From positions 1 through 18,949 of the forward strand of contig VBKY01000014.1 in the NCBI GenBank assembly GCA_005879255.1: a stretch of 18,949 nt of DNA. The letters are read 5' to 3'. The DNA is from Deltaproteobacteria bacterium. GTDB taxonomy: Bacteria; Desulfobacterota_B; Binatia; UBA9968. Every line of letters starts with the position of its first letter. The first letter of the stretch is position 1. Below the pieces are notes generated by a model. The model was given only the letters and a program-made list of their open reading frames with translations, made no database searches and had not been told where the DNA came from. A program made the position numbers and the translations under genes. Below, piece after piece: positions 1-7,077 of this stretch.

Positions 1-939
1 TAGCTTCTGCAGACTGCGCAGCTCGCGCTGCGGTTTCAGATGCTGTCCCATTATCGTCCACGAAACTTCGCCGACGTAAATATCGCCGCGTGAATCGATG
101 GCGATGCCATGCGGCGCGATGAACTGTCCCGGCTTCTCGCCGGCGCGAATGTCGCCGAGGCGCGCCACCCGCTTGCCTGTCTTGTCGTAGATGTCGACTC
201 GATTGCCGAGATTTGGCGCCTCTTTATTCACACCCAATCCCGGCCCGAGCTCCCCGACGTAGCAAATCGGATCTTTTTTTGTATTGTCCATGTAGAGCGC
301 GCAGGGACGATGCATGTTGTTCCATTGCGTCTCGTATTTGCCGCTGCCGTTGAAAACTTGAACGCGGTTATTTTCGCGATCCGCGACGTAGACCCAGCCT
401 TCCCTGTCGGTGCAAATGTTATGCACGATGTTGAATTGTCCGGGGTCGGAACCCGGTTCTCCCCAAGACAGCAGCAATTTGCCGTCAGGCGAATATTTGT
501 GCACGCGAGAATTGCCGTAGCCGTCCGAAACATAAATATCGCCTTGGGGCGAGAAGGCTACATGGGTGCAGCGATTAAACGGCTCGCCGCTCTGATAGGG
601 CGACGACTTTCCGGGAACTCCGATCGTCAGAAGAATTTTTCCATCCAAGGTGCATTTGCGGACCGTGTGATCGCCGTCATCGGTCAAAAAAACTGTCTCG
701 TCCGGTCCGATGGTCGCGCCATGCGCCCGCTTGAAAACGCCGTCCCCCCAGGCCCGCAAAAAATTACCATCGCTGTCGAAGACGATCACCGGATGTTTGC
801 CGCGGGTGAAACAATAGACCTGATCTTGGTTATCCACGGCCACGGCGGCGACCTCATGAAACGTCCAATCGTCCGGCAACTTTCCCCAGCTTTCGATCAC
901 TTCGTAACGGTACTCACCGCTCCCTAAGACGACGCCCAT
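1..939 (-). CDS. NHL-repeat beta-propeller, peptidyl-alpha-hydroxyglycine amidating lyase-like (3' end missing)
   Basis: The frame is open from an ATG at 939 to the left edge, so the C-terminus is missing and about 313 residues are visible. The start has an ideal ribosome site, AAGGAGG six bases before the ATG. The protein is a run of NHL blades with alternating V-A-V-D and I-Y-V-S/A-D signatures and repeated 'DG-K' turns. The blade containing SDGYGNSRVHKYSPDGK followed by WGEPGSDPGQF resembles the peptidyl-alpha-hydroxyglycine alpha-amidating lyase branch of the NHL superfamily. There is no signal peptide at the N-terminus (MGVVLGSGEYRYEVIESWG). Substrate is unknown: bacterial members are mostly uncharacterised propellers that bind ligands or act as lactonase/lyase-type enzymes. 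It lies 55 bases downstream of the rhodanese gene on the same strand, so the two are probably cotranscribed. Family assignment is strong; lyase activity is only an inference. Confidence 0.85.
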   Translation of the reverse strand, partial: MGVVLGSGEYRYEVIESWGKLPDDWTFHEVAAVAVDNQDQVYCFTRGKHPVIVFDSDGNFLRAWGDGVFKRAHGATIGPDETVFLTDDGDHTVRKCTLDGKILLTIGVPGKSSPYQSGEPFNRCTHVAFSPQGDIYVSDGYGNSRVHKYSPDGKLLLSWGEPGSDPGQFNIVHNICTDREGWVYVADRENNRVQVFNGSGKYETQWNNMHRPCALYMDNTKKDPICYVGELGPGLGVNKEAPNLGNRVDIYDKTGKRVARLGDIRAGEKPGQFIAPHGIAIDSRGDIYVGEVSWTIMGQHLKPQRELRSLQKL

Positions 940-969
940 AGAAACCTCCTTATTATCTCAATTCGCCAT

Positions 970-990
970 CCTCGATCTTCGATCCTCGAA
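970..990. repeat. three tandem 7-mers (CCTCGAT-like)
   Basis: Three head-to-tail copies of a 7-mer (CCTCGAT, CTTCGAT, CCTCGAA) fill most of the short spacer between the rhodanese and NHL genes. No function is evident. It resembles the other low-complexity spacers in this window, which also consist of short iterated units. Confidence 0.4.
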
Positions 991-994
991 AATC

Positions 995-1309
995 CTATCC
1001 CGCCTCATGCTCATACACTTGCCGCCAGGCTTCGAAGCCGCCACTCATGCTCGCGACGTCTTTAAATCCATTGTCAATCAGAAACGCGGTCGCGCCGAGA
1101 CTGCTGTTGCCGTGATAGCAGTAGACAACAATCACCTCATCCTTTTTCGTTTTCTGCAGAAACTCCTCCACGTTGCCGTCGTGCAGGTGAAGCGCCCCCG
1201 GAATGTGCGCCTCGCGGTACGAAGCGGGATCGCGAATATCGACGAACGTGCACGCTCGTTGATCCAGCTTCGTCTTGGCATCATGAATTTGAATCTGCGG
1301 GATTTCCAT
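995..1309 (-). CDS. single-domain rhodanese (GlpE-like sulfurtransferase)
   Basis: A 104-residue single-domain rhodanese, the length of E. coli GlpE. It has the conserved VDIRDPASYREAHIPGA entry, the active-site loop CYHGNSS with the sulfur-carrying cysteine, and the C-terminal GGFEAWR motif. Members transfer sulfane sulfur from thiosulfate or a persulfide donor to cyanide, thioredoxin or dithiol acceptors in the cytoplasm. The frame can be extended to a GTG at 1336, but that has no ribosome site. The ATG at 1309 is preceded by AAGGA ten bases upstream and matches the family's N-terminus (MEIPQIQIHDAK), so it is preferred. The NHL propeller follows on the same strand; the MFS gene diverges on the other side. 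The chemistry is clear from the loop; the physiological substrate is not. Confidence 0.9.
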   Translation of the reverse strand: MEIPQIQIHDAKTKLDQRACTFVDIRDPASYREAHIPGALHLHDGNVEEFLQKTKKDEVIVVYCYHGNSSLGATAFLIDNGFKDVASMSGGFEAWRQVYEHEAG

Positions 1310-1343
1310 GCGGGACCGTTCCTTACCTGCAGCCACTTTTCTA

Positions 1344-1359
1344 TCAAGTCAAAACTTGA
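1344..1359. promoter_or_regulatory. palindrome between divergent genes, possible operator
   Basis: TCAAGT-CAAA-ACTTGA is a perfect 6-base inverted repeat with a 4-base spacer. It sits in the divergent spacer between the rhodanese (-) and MFS transporter (+) genes. Its position would suit a shared operator, but no regulator gene is adjacent and one short palindrome can arise by chance. Confidence 0.25.
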
Positions 1360-1411
1360 CTGTCCACAGCAACAAATTTCAAGCCGTATGATAGGCGATG
1401 GTTAAGCGAGT

Positions 1412-1420
1412 TGCTATAAT
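1412..1420 (+). promoter_or_regulatory. extended -10 promoter of the MFS gene
   Basis: TGC-TATAAT is a perfect extended -10 (TGnTATAAT). No good -35 is seen, which extended -10 promoters do not require. The -10 ends only 8 bases before the ATG at 1429, and no Shine-Dalgarno lies between, so transcription from here would start within about two bases of the start codon. The message would be leaderless or nearly so. Confidence 0.5.
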
Positions 1421-1428
1421 CCGCCGTC

Positions 1429-2595
1429 ATGAAATTTCCGCCGATCACCCTTTATGTGTTGGCCGCCATTTGCCAGGCGGCGGGATCATCTGGTGCTGCG
1501 ATGCTGGCGCCGTTCTTTATGAAAGAACACGGCTATTCCGTCGCATTGGCTGGAATTCCGCTGGTTGCCAATGGTCTGGGACGAGTTTGCTCCGACGTCC
1601 TTTCCGGCATCATGGCAACCTACTTCAGTGCCGGTCGACTGCTTATTTTTGCCATGATCGTTGGGCTTGCGACCAGTATCGTCGGTTATACCTTTATCGG
1701 TACGATGCCGGTTTTCATGGCAGCCTGGATCGTGTTTGGGTTAACCGAAGCCATGTTCGCCCTCTCGCTGAGAAAAATTGGCTTCGATCAGTCTGCGGCT
1801 GGGCGACAGGGTCGGGTCCAGGGCCAGATGGCCTCAGCATTGGGGATCGGTTTTACTCTCGGACCGCTACTTGGTGGCTTTGTCGGCAAGTGGCTTGGGC
1901 CGGACGGACTGTTTTTACTTTATGCTGTGCCCCAATCCATCGCTTTGATCTTCGTTCTTGTTGCGGGCGCTCACCGATATCGGCGCAGCGGTAGTGACCA
2001 ATCACCAAACCTTTGGCGCGAGGGTCGCCTTCTGCTGGGCAAACTGCCTTTTCTCGCCTCGTGCCTGGCGATCTGTCAAGCATTTTTGTTCCTAGTCGGC
2101 GTCACACGAGTTGCGTTTCCATTTTTGGCTGTGAATCTCCGCGGCCTAAGTTTGGAAACCGTCGGAGTGATGGTATCGGTATCGCGTTTGACGGATACAT
2201 TCGGGCGATATGTTGGCGGTTGGCTGTGCGATCGGATCAAACCAGCCCGTGTCATTCTACTTGGCGTTGTCGTTGGGATTCCCATGTTTTTGCTGCAGGT
2301 TCATGGTGCGAGCTTTGTCACGCTGCTAATTCCTTTGGCTATTATGACAATGGGCTTTGGCTTTACCAACGTCGGCGCCACTACCTTTGCGCTGCAATCG
2401 GCTGACCGTGGCGCTAAAGAGCTAGCGCTCGGTATATCCCGCGCGTCCACTTCGGTTGGCCAAGCGATCGGACCGTTGGCATGCGGTGCACTGATTCAAC
2501 AAATGGGTTACGAAGGAGGATTTCAAGCGATGGCACTGAGCTCGATAGTTGTTTTGGCGGCTGCCTGGTATGGGCTCAGACAACAGCCGGCCTAA
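1429..2595 (+). CDS. major facilitator superfamily transporter
   Basis: A 388-residue polytopic membrane protein with two halves of about six hydrophobic segments each, typical of MFS carriers. The first half has the loop 2-3 region near residues 48-70 (NGLGRVCSDVLSG...SAGR), a degenerate motif A. The equivalent loop in the second half is clearer: GRYVGGWLCDRIKPAR at about 259-274. A basic cytoplasmic loop (about 182-204) separates the halves. The family exchanges or symports small solutes with protons across the inner membrane; substrate cannot be read from sequence. The start is at the head of the first transmembrane segment, with a -10 element just upstream and no ribosome site. It faces the cysteine hydrolase gene tail to tail, with a stem-loop and T-run between. 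Efflux of a drug or uptake of an organic acid are both possible. Confidence 0.9.
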   Translation: MKFPPITLYVLAAICQAAGSSGAAMLAPFFMKEHGYSVALAGIPLVANGLGRVCSDVLSGIMATYFSAGRLLIFAMIVGLATSIVGYTFIGTMPVFMAAWIVFGLTEAMFALSLRKIGFDQSAAGRQGRVQGQMASALGIGFTLGPLLGGFVGKWLGPDGLFLLYAVPQSIALIFVLVAGAHRYRRSGSDQSPNLWREGRLLLGKLPFLASCLAICQAFLFLVGVTRVAFPFLAVNLRGLSLETVGVMVSVSRLTDTFGRYVGGWLCDRIKPARVILLGVVVGIPMFLLQVHGASFVTLLIPLAIMTMGFGFTNVGATTFALQSADRGAKELALGISRASTSVGQAIGPLACGALIQQMGYEGGFQAMALSSIVVLAAAWYGLRQQPA

Positions 2596-2597
2596 AG

Positions 2598-2688
2598 GGT
2601 TCAAAGTTCAATGCTCCAAGTTCAAGGCCGCCATCTCGAATCTGAAACCTTGAACCCTTGAACCTGGAACATTGAACCAGTTTTTTTC
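2598..2688 (+). terminator. TTCAA-rich inverted repeat with T-run
   Basis: A left arm of iterated GTTCAA/AGTTCAA units (about 2598-2628) is largely complementary to a right arm of CTTGAAC/TTGAACC units (about 2648-2678). A run of seven T follows at 2681-2687. It lies exactly between the MFS stop codon and the stop codon of the convergent hydrolase. It would act as an intrinsic terminator for the MFS transcript. The arms also look like an intergenic repeat family. Confidence 0.55.
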
Positions 2689-3480
2689 TTATCGTAGTCC
2701 TTTGTACTCTTCGCCGATGCCGAGGTCCTTGAGATATTCGATACTATCATTGGCGTAGCCGATTTGGCCGGCTTTCTCTGCGCGCCAAGCGTCGAGATAT
2801 TTGAGAATGTCGTCCAGCGGCAAAACATCGGCGTACTTCTGGTTCATGTCGAAGAGATTGATCGCATGACACGCTTCGTGCCGATCGAAAACACATTCTT
2901 CAGCGACGATCATGCGAAGACGATTGGTCGTGCCGTCGACAACGCTCGCGCGCACGCATCCGCTGGTGCTCTCGCCGCAAGTAATGATCGTATCGACGCC
3001 GAGGAAGTTCAGATGGCCGATCAACGGCGTACCCCAGAAGGCGCTGGGCGAAGTTTTCTTAAGCACGGTTTCGCCGGGAATCGGTTTTACTTCATCGACA
3101 ATTTGGAATCTGCATCGAAAACGATCGAGATCTTCCGCGCTCATGGTCGCGCGTTTTTTTCCATCGCGCCGAAACGACCACGGCTCCACCGCCACACCGT
3201 CCAGTCCGGTAACGTGAATCACCGGAATACCCACTTCGCGCGCCTTGGCGATCAGCTTTTGAATGTACGGCAGCGCATTCCAGCCGGCGAGCCCACAGCT
3301 CCCCGGCCAAGTTTTGATCGCCTCAGTCACCGGCTCCGGTTTGTCGCCGAACACCCAACGATAAAGATCGATCAGCAATAAAGTCGGACGTTCGCCGAAT
3401 CCGACGCGCCGATCCGCTTTGCCCACCAGCGTTGCCTTGTCCTGTTCCGTCAGAAAACGTTCCCAGACTCTCTCAGCCAT
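2689..3480 (-). CDS. isochorismatase-family cysteine hydrolase (amidohydrolase)
   Basis: A 263-residue protein with the cysteine hydrolase fold. The catalytic triad is visible: Asp38 in LLLIDLYRWVFG, Lys142 in the KTSPSAFWGT motif, and Cys175 in GESTSGCVRASVVDG. The cis-peptide-type loop and SAF-GT segment match the N-carbamoylsarcosine amidase/maleamate amidohydrolase branch more than true isochorismatases. Length exceeds the usual 180-220 because of an N-terminal extension of about 30 residues and a C-terminal tail. Expected reaction: hydrolysis of a C-N bond of an amide or carbamoyl compound in the cytoplasm. The ATG at 3480 has GGAGG six bases upstream. The divergent neighbour is a 3-hydroxyanthranilate-dioxygenase-like gene, so both could act on nitrogen-bearing ring-cleavage products; that is inference. 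Confidence 0.88.
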   Translation of the reverse strand: MAERVWERFLTEQDKATLVGKADRRVGFGERPTLLLIDLYRWVFGDKPEPVTEAIKTWPGSCGLAGWNALPYIQKLIAKAREVGIPVIHVTGLDGVAVEPWSFRRDGKKRATMSAEDLDRFRCRFQIVDEVKPIPGETVLKKTSPSAFWGTPLIGHLNFLGVDTIITCGESTSGCVRASVVDGTTNRLRMIVAEECVFDRHEACHAINLFDMNQKYADVLPLDDILKYLDAWRAEKAGQIGYANDSIEYLKDLGIGEEYKGLR

Positions 3481-3513
3481 GGTGCACCTCCGAATACGTC
3501 AATTGATTGAAAA

Positions 3514-3541
3514 ACTATCACCGTGGTCATTCTACCGTCAA
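3514..3541 (-). promoter_or_regulatory. candidate sigma70 promoter of the cysteine hydrolase
   Basis: On the minus strand TTGACG (3541-3536) is followed after 16 bases by GATAGT (3519-3514). This would give a leader of roughly 27 bases carrying the GGAGG ribosome site before the ATG at 3480. The -35 matches consensus in five of six bases and the -10 in four. Confidence 0.35.
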
Positions 3542-3570
3542 GACAAGGCGGGATGATTCGCGGAGCATGT

Positions 3571-3671
3571 CCTGAGCTGGCCGAAGGGCTCAGCGCGCCA
3601 CATCAATAAAATCTCCTGTCAGCTAAGCCGAAGTCCACACTGAGGCTGTCACTCTGAACGAAGTGAAGAGT
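3571..3671. repeat. two intergenic palindromic repeat fragments
   Basis: Two small hairpins lie in the divergent spacer. The first is CTGAGC / GCTCAG with a 10-base loop (3572-3593), ending in a GAAGGGCTCAG-type sequence. The second is ACTCT / AGAGT around GAACGAAGTGA (3651-3671). Both read like pieces of dispersed intergenic repeats seen in many environmental bacterial genomes. No coding potential is evident in 3481-3750. Confidence 0.45.
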
Positions 3672-3714
3672 CTCGCCTCGAAATCCGCGCCACAAGCACA
3701 CAGACAGGAGTCTA

Positions 3715-3744
3715 TTGCCGGGTACGATTCGAAAGCGTTATAGT
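3715..3744 (+). promoter_or_regulatory. sigma70-like promoter placing transcription start at the ATG
   Basis: TTGCCG (3715-3720), an 18-base spacer, then TATAGT (3739-3744). The -10 ends 6 bases before the ATG at 3751, so the predicted transcript would begin at or next to the start codon. There is no Shine-Dalgarno. The TTG at 3715 could be taken as an upstream start in the same frame, but it is better explained as the -35. Confidence 0.45.
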
Positions 3745-3750
3745 CCGTAC

Positions 3751-4266
3751 ATGAAACAGCTAATACCGATCGATCTCAAAGACATCGTCGACGATGTGAA
3801 AGCCGAGGGCAAAGGCCGCCGCGTGCTGTGGCAGGATTCCGAATCCATCGCGTTCTTGAGCAGCGGACGCAAAGAGCGCTGGGATTTTCACATCGACCCG
3901 GCGGACGAAGTGACGTTGCAACTGAGCGGAGTGCAGCATCTGGTCTATCGAACGCCCGACGGCGAAGAACAAACGGCGGACATAAAAGCCGGCCAAATCC
4001 TCCTTTGTCCCGCCGGCGTGCCGCACTCGCCGCGGCTCGAGGAGAACTCTTGGTTCATCGTCTTCGAGCGCAAGCGCAGAGCCGGAGAGATGGATCATTT
4101 CCGATGGTTCTGCAACGAGTGCGGCGAGAAAGTTTACGAAACCTCGGTCGAGGTCGGCGATTATCGCGCCGATCCGGTGGGACAGGTCTACCAGAAGTTC
4201 TCCAGTGATGAAAAACTGCGGACCTGCAAGAAATGCAGCGCCGTCGTCCCCGTGCCGCCATCCTAA
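3751..4266 (+). CDS. 3-hydroxyanthranilate 3,4-dioxygenase-like cupin
   Basis: A 171-residue cupin matching the length and layout of bacterial 3-hydroxyanthranilate 3,4-dioxygenase. The mononuclear iron ligands of that family are all present: His47 (WDFHIDP), Glu53 (ADEVTLQL) and His92 (GVPHSP). A C-terminal rubredoxin-like metal site is built from Cys121-x2-Cys124 and Cys159-x2-Cys162, as in bacterial members. The known enzyme opens the ring of 3-hydroxyanthranilate to 2-amino-3-carboxymuconate semialdehyde, which leads to quinolinate or further catabolism. No kynurenine-pathway partners are in the window, so the substrate may be another aminophenol- or catechol-type acid. The start at 3751 is preferred over an in-frame TTG at 3715 on family length and on the promoter at 3715-3744. 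Confidence 0.85.
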   Translation: MKQLIPIDLKDIVDDVKAEGKGRRVLWQDSESIAFLSSGRKERWDFHIDPADEVTLQLSGVQHLVYRTPDGEEQTADIKAGQILLCPAGVPHSPRLEENSWFIVFERKRRAGEMDHFRWFCNECGEKVYETSVEVGDYRADPVGQVYQKFSSDEKLRTCKKCSAVVPVPPS

Positions 4267-4323
4267 GCGCGATCGAAGGATCTTTCATATTGCCGAACAA
4301 GATCCAATCTTAGACCCGGTCTC

Positions 4324-5100
4324 ATGAACCATTTCGTTCGACAAATAACCAGACTCGCCTCAGCCTATCGCGACGCTGAGGCGACAGTGGTCCGCGCTTT
4401 CTTCAAGACGCCCAGAACCAAAAAGGAGCACTTGCGTTGGCTCAAAGCTCAAGGGTTCAAAGAATACTCCGCCATCAAACCAATCATCGACACGTTGAAC
4501 GCGCTCTATCCCAGTATCGACCGCGGCATCCATCGTCGCGACTACGCGGAGCTCACCGAAAAGCTAGCCGACGAAACCAAACATGCCCGTCTGGTCATGG
4601 ATCTGCTCCAAGAGATCAGCGGCGGGGACATCGCTCCTCGCGATCTCACTTGGTTACCCGAAGACCGAAAGCTTGCCAAGGTGCGAGCCCAATACTCCAA
4701 GAGCTTCGCCGGGCTCTTACACGGTTCGGTGGATGTCAGCGCCAAGGAAATTCGTCGCCAGGACGAACAGCTCGAGCGCGCCGCCATTACCCTCACCGAA
4801 GGCGGTGGCGGCGCGCTCTATCAAGTCTGCAGCCGCCTCAAGAAACGCGGCATCGAGGGGCGTATCGCGCGCGCCTTTCACGAGATCTTGCGGGACGAAG
4901 TCGAACACAAAGACGCGGGCGCCCGCTCGCTTGTGCCACTGATAAAAAATGAAGCGTCATTCAGACGCGCCGCAGAAATCATCTGCGAGATTTCCCGCCA
5001 GCGCTTGCGCATGCGCAACGAGCAATTCGGTTTTCCATTGAGTAGCGCGGCGCTCGTGGCGCTCGATCAGCGCGCGAAACGATCCATCGAGCGGCGATGA
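4324..5100 (+). CDS. ferritin-like (putative diiron) helical protein
   Basis: A 258-residue, almost wholly helical protein without signal peptide. Two ExxH motifs of the ferritin-like diiron kind are visible: Glu84-T-K-His87 and Glu192-V-E-His195. Further acidic residues lie in neighbouring helices (for example Glu159). This spacing suits a four-helix carboxylate-bridged diiron site, used for oxygen activation or iron handling. I do not recognise a named family, and the N-terminal 60 residues look like an added helical domain. It is translationally coupled to the following TPM protein through an ATGA overlap (5097-5100), so it leads a four-gene run with the TPM, aldo/keto reductase and VOC genes. 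No Shine-Dalgarno precedes the ATG at 4324. Fold is reasonably supported; function is unknown. Confidence 0.75.
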   Translation: MNHFVRQITRLASAYRDAEATVVRAFFKTPRTKKEHLRWLKAQGFKEYSAIKPIIDTLNALYPSIDRGIHRRDYAELTEKLADETKHARLVMDLLQEISGGDIAPRDLTWLPEDRKLAKVRAQYSKSFAGLLHGSVDVSAKEIRRQDEQLERAAITLTEGGGGALYQVCSRLKKRGIEGRIARAFHEILRDEVEHKDAGARSLVPLIKNEASFRRAAEIICEISRQRLRMRNEQFGFPLSSAALVALDQRAKRSIERR

Positions 5101-5963
5101 ACTTCTTGGTCATCGCGCTTCTCGCCAACGTCATATTGGGGTCCAGTTCCGTGGCACTGGACCTTCCGCCATTCAGATCGACTATCAACGACTTGGCCGG
5201 AATGTTCCCGCAAGCGAGCGCCGATGATCTTGAACAGCGCCTGCGCCGCTTCAAGACCGAAACTGCCGACAATATCGTAGTTCTGACAGTCAAGAGCCTC
5301 GATGGCGAGAACATCGATGTCCTGGCGCGCAGGGCTTTCGAAACTCTTCCGCTCGGTGAGGCGGAGCTCAAAAAAACCGTTCTCCTTGTCGTCGCTCGCA
5401 AAGAACGCGAGGTCGGATTCCACGCTGGCGCTGATTTACGCCATCTTCTTCCCGAACCCATCGCGAGCCAAAAGCTGTACGCTCAAGTAAAGCTCTATTT
5501 CGACGGCCTCAGGCCGGATTTGGGCATTCATGGCGCGGTGCATTATCTCTTCCGCGTGCTCAAGGGCGACGTACGAGTGGGCAGCCAAACCGAAGAAGAA
5601 AAGTTAGAAGAAACCTCTTCGCGCGGCGGTGAGGCCGGAGCGATTTTCGCGCTCTGTTTGGGACCGTTTTTGGCATTCTTCGCCGGCGGGCTTTGGGGCA
5701 TCTACGCGACCCAGTACGGCGTTCAGCGTATCACGCGCCTCGCGATGGGCGCGATCTTTGGCGGCGGCACGGCGAAAATTGTCGGCATGCTCATGTCTTT
5801 ACTCGGCAGCTATAGCGATAATCTCTGGTACTTCATCATGGCGCTGGCTATTCCGCTCGGCGTGATCGGCAGCCTGACCGAATTTTGGATGGCCGGCGAC
5901 TGGAGCGGTATACCGCGCGTCAAAGAGCGAAGACGGAAGCCTAAAGACAATATGGGCATATGA
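5097..5963 (+). CDS. TPM-domain (YgcG/Psb32-type) membrane protein
   Basis: A 288-residue protein. Residues 1-20 form an export signal or N-terminal anchor. Residues about 25-155 are a TPM domain, with the typical opening L-P-P...INDLAGMF, the D-N-I-V-V-L-T-V strand and the K-K-T-V-L-L-V-V strand followed by a basic RKEREVGFHAG turn. After an acidic linker come hydrophobic segments near 181-204, 216-237 and 243-263, and a strongly basic cytoplasmic tail. TPM domains are periplasmic or lumenal and have been linked to photosystem repair (Psb32/TLP18.3) and membrane protein quality control; some show phosphatase activity. The start overlaps the stop of the ferritin-like gene, and its stop overlaps the next ATG. 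Role here is probably as a membrane partner of its operon neighbours (inference). Confidence 0.8.
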   Translation: MNFLVIALLANVILGSSSVALDLPPFRSTINDLAGMFPQASADDLEQRLRRFKTETADNIVVLTVKSLDGENIDVLARRAFETLPLGEAELKKTVLLVVARKEREVGFHAGADLRHLLPEPIASQKLYAQVKLYFDGLRPDLGIHGAVHYLFRVLKGDVRVGSQTEEEKLEETSSRGGEAGAIFALCLGPFLAFFAGGLWGIYATQYGVQRITRLAMGAIFGGGTAKIVGMLMSLLGSYSDNLWYFIMALAIPLGVIGSLTEFWMAGDWSGIPRVKERRRKPKDNMGI

Positions 5964-6958
5964 ACAGTGCTGACTTAGGAGCGCTGAAGGACAATAAAAA
6001 GGCTTGCGCAGGGCCTGCAATGACTGAATTAAATTTCTCGCGTGCCAACTCGATGTCTCGGCGCGAGTTCGTGAGAGTCGCGCTTGGCGCCGGCACCTTT
6101 GCGCTCACGGGAGAATTTGCCATGGCGGATTCGAGCATACGCAAGCCAATTCCAAAAACAGGTGAATCTTTGCTCGCAGTCGGCCTCGGTACTTGGCAAA
6201 CCTTCGATGTCGGGGCGGGACAATCCTCCCGCGAGCCGCTCAAAGAAGTGTTGCGCGAGTTCGTTCGCTTAGGCGGCAGCGTCATCGACTCGTCGCCCAT
6301 GTACGGCAAATCGGAAAGCGTCGTGGGCGATCTCGTCGCCGAACTGGGCGTGCGCGAACATCTGTTCCTCGCCACCAAAGTTTGGACCAGCGGCCGAGAG
6401 GCCGGCATTCGCCAGATGGACGAGTCGTTCAAGCGCCTACGCACGCAGCGTATGGATCTCATGCAGGTTCACAATCTGGAGGATTACCGCACGCAACTGG
6501 CGACACTCAGACATTGGAAGGAGCAAGGCAAGGTTCGCTACATCGGCGTCACTCATTACACTGCGAGCGCCCACGATGAGCTCGCGCGCGTCCTCACCTC
6601 CGAAAATCCCGATTTCGTCCAAATTAATTATTCCATCGTGGAACGCGAAGCCGAACGACGTCTGTTGCCGCTCGCCGCCGAAAAACGCGTTGCCGTGCTA
6701 GCCAACCGACCTCTCGCTGCCGGAGGACTATTCAGCCGAGTGCGTGGAAAATCACTGCCGCCTTGGTCGAGCGAAATCGGTTGCGCGAGCTGGGCGCAAT
6801 TTTTCTTGAAGTTCGTTATCTCCCACCCCGCTGTCACTTGCGCGATCCCGGCAACCAGCAAGGTCGAGCATCTGATCGACAACATGCGAGCAGCAGTTGG
6901 GCCGCTGCCCGACGCGGCCACTCGCGAACGAATGGTACGTCATCTCACTGATCTGTGA
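5960..6958 (+). CDS. Tat-exported aldo/keto reductase
   Basis: An NAD(P)H-type aldo/keto reductase TIM barrel of about 270 residues behind an N-terminal Tat signal. Numbering from the ATG at 5960, the twin-arginine motif is S33-R-R-E-F-V, followed by a hydrophobic ALGAGTFALT stretch and A-M-A-D. The catalytic tetrad is complete: Asp110, Tyr115 (VIDSSPMYG), Lys140 (FLATKVW) and His171 (MQVHN). The ATG at 5960 overlaps the TPM stop; ATGs at 6020 and 6053 also preserve the Tat motif and may be the true start. A Tat signal means the enzyme is folded, probably with cofactor, before export. Cytoplasmic nicotinamide dependence makes this odd; similar Tat-AKR genes are known from environmental genomes. 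Substrate unknown. Confidence 0.88.
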   Translation: MNSADLGALKDNKKACAGPAMTELNFSRANSMSRREFVRVALGAGTFALTGEFAMADSSIRKPIPKTGESLLAVGLGTWQTFDVGAGQSSREPLKEVLREFVRLGGSVIDSSPMYGKSESVVGDLVAELGVREHLFLATKVWTSGREAGIRQMDESFKRLRTQRMDLMQVHNLEDYRTQLATLRHWKEQGKVRYIGVTHYTASAHDELARVLTSENPDFVQINYSIVEREAERRLLPLAAEKRVAVLANRPLAAGGLFSRVRGKSLPPWSSEIGCASWAQFFLKFVISHPAVTCAIPATSKVEHLIDNMRAAVGPLPDAATRERMVRHLTDL

Positions 6959-7077
6959 TTGAACGCCCAATCAGATTTGCGCCGGCAGAATTGAGTCATG
7001 CAGCGCTTTGGCGTCGTGCTTGGCACCCTGATGATAGCGCTCAATTTTATTTGCGCAAATTTTTAAGCAGGCGTCCC

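Noticed and set aside
109..927. 272-codon plus-strand ORF opposite the NHL gene
   Set aside because: The minus-strand frame has clear NHL blades and a perfect ribosome site; the plus-strand product shows no domain and is its antisense shadow.
3715..3750. TTG start extending the dioxygenase by 12 residues
   Set aside because: The extra residues are absent from the family pattern and the stretch is better read as -35 and -10 promoter elements.
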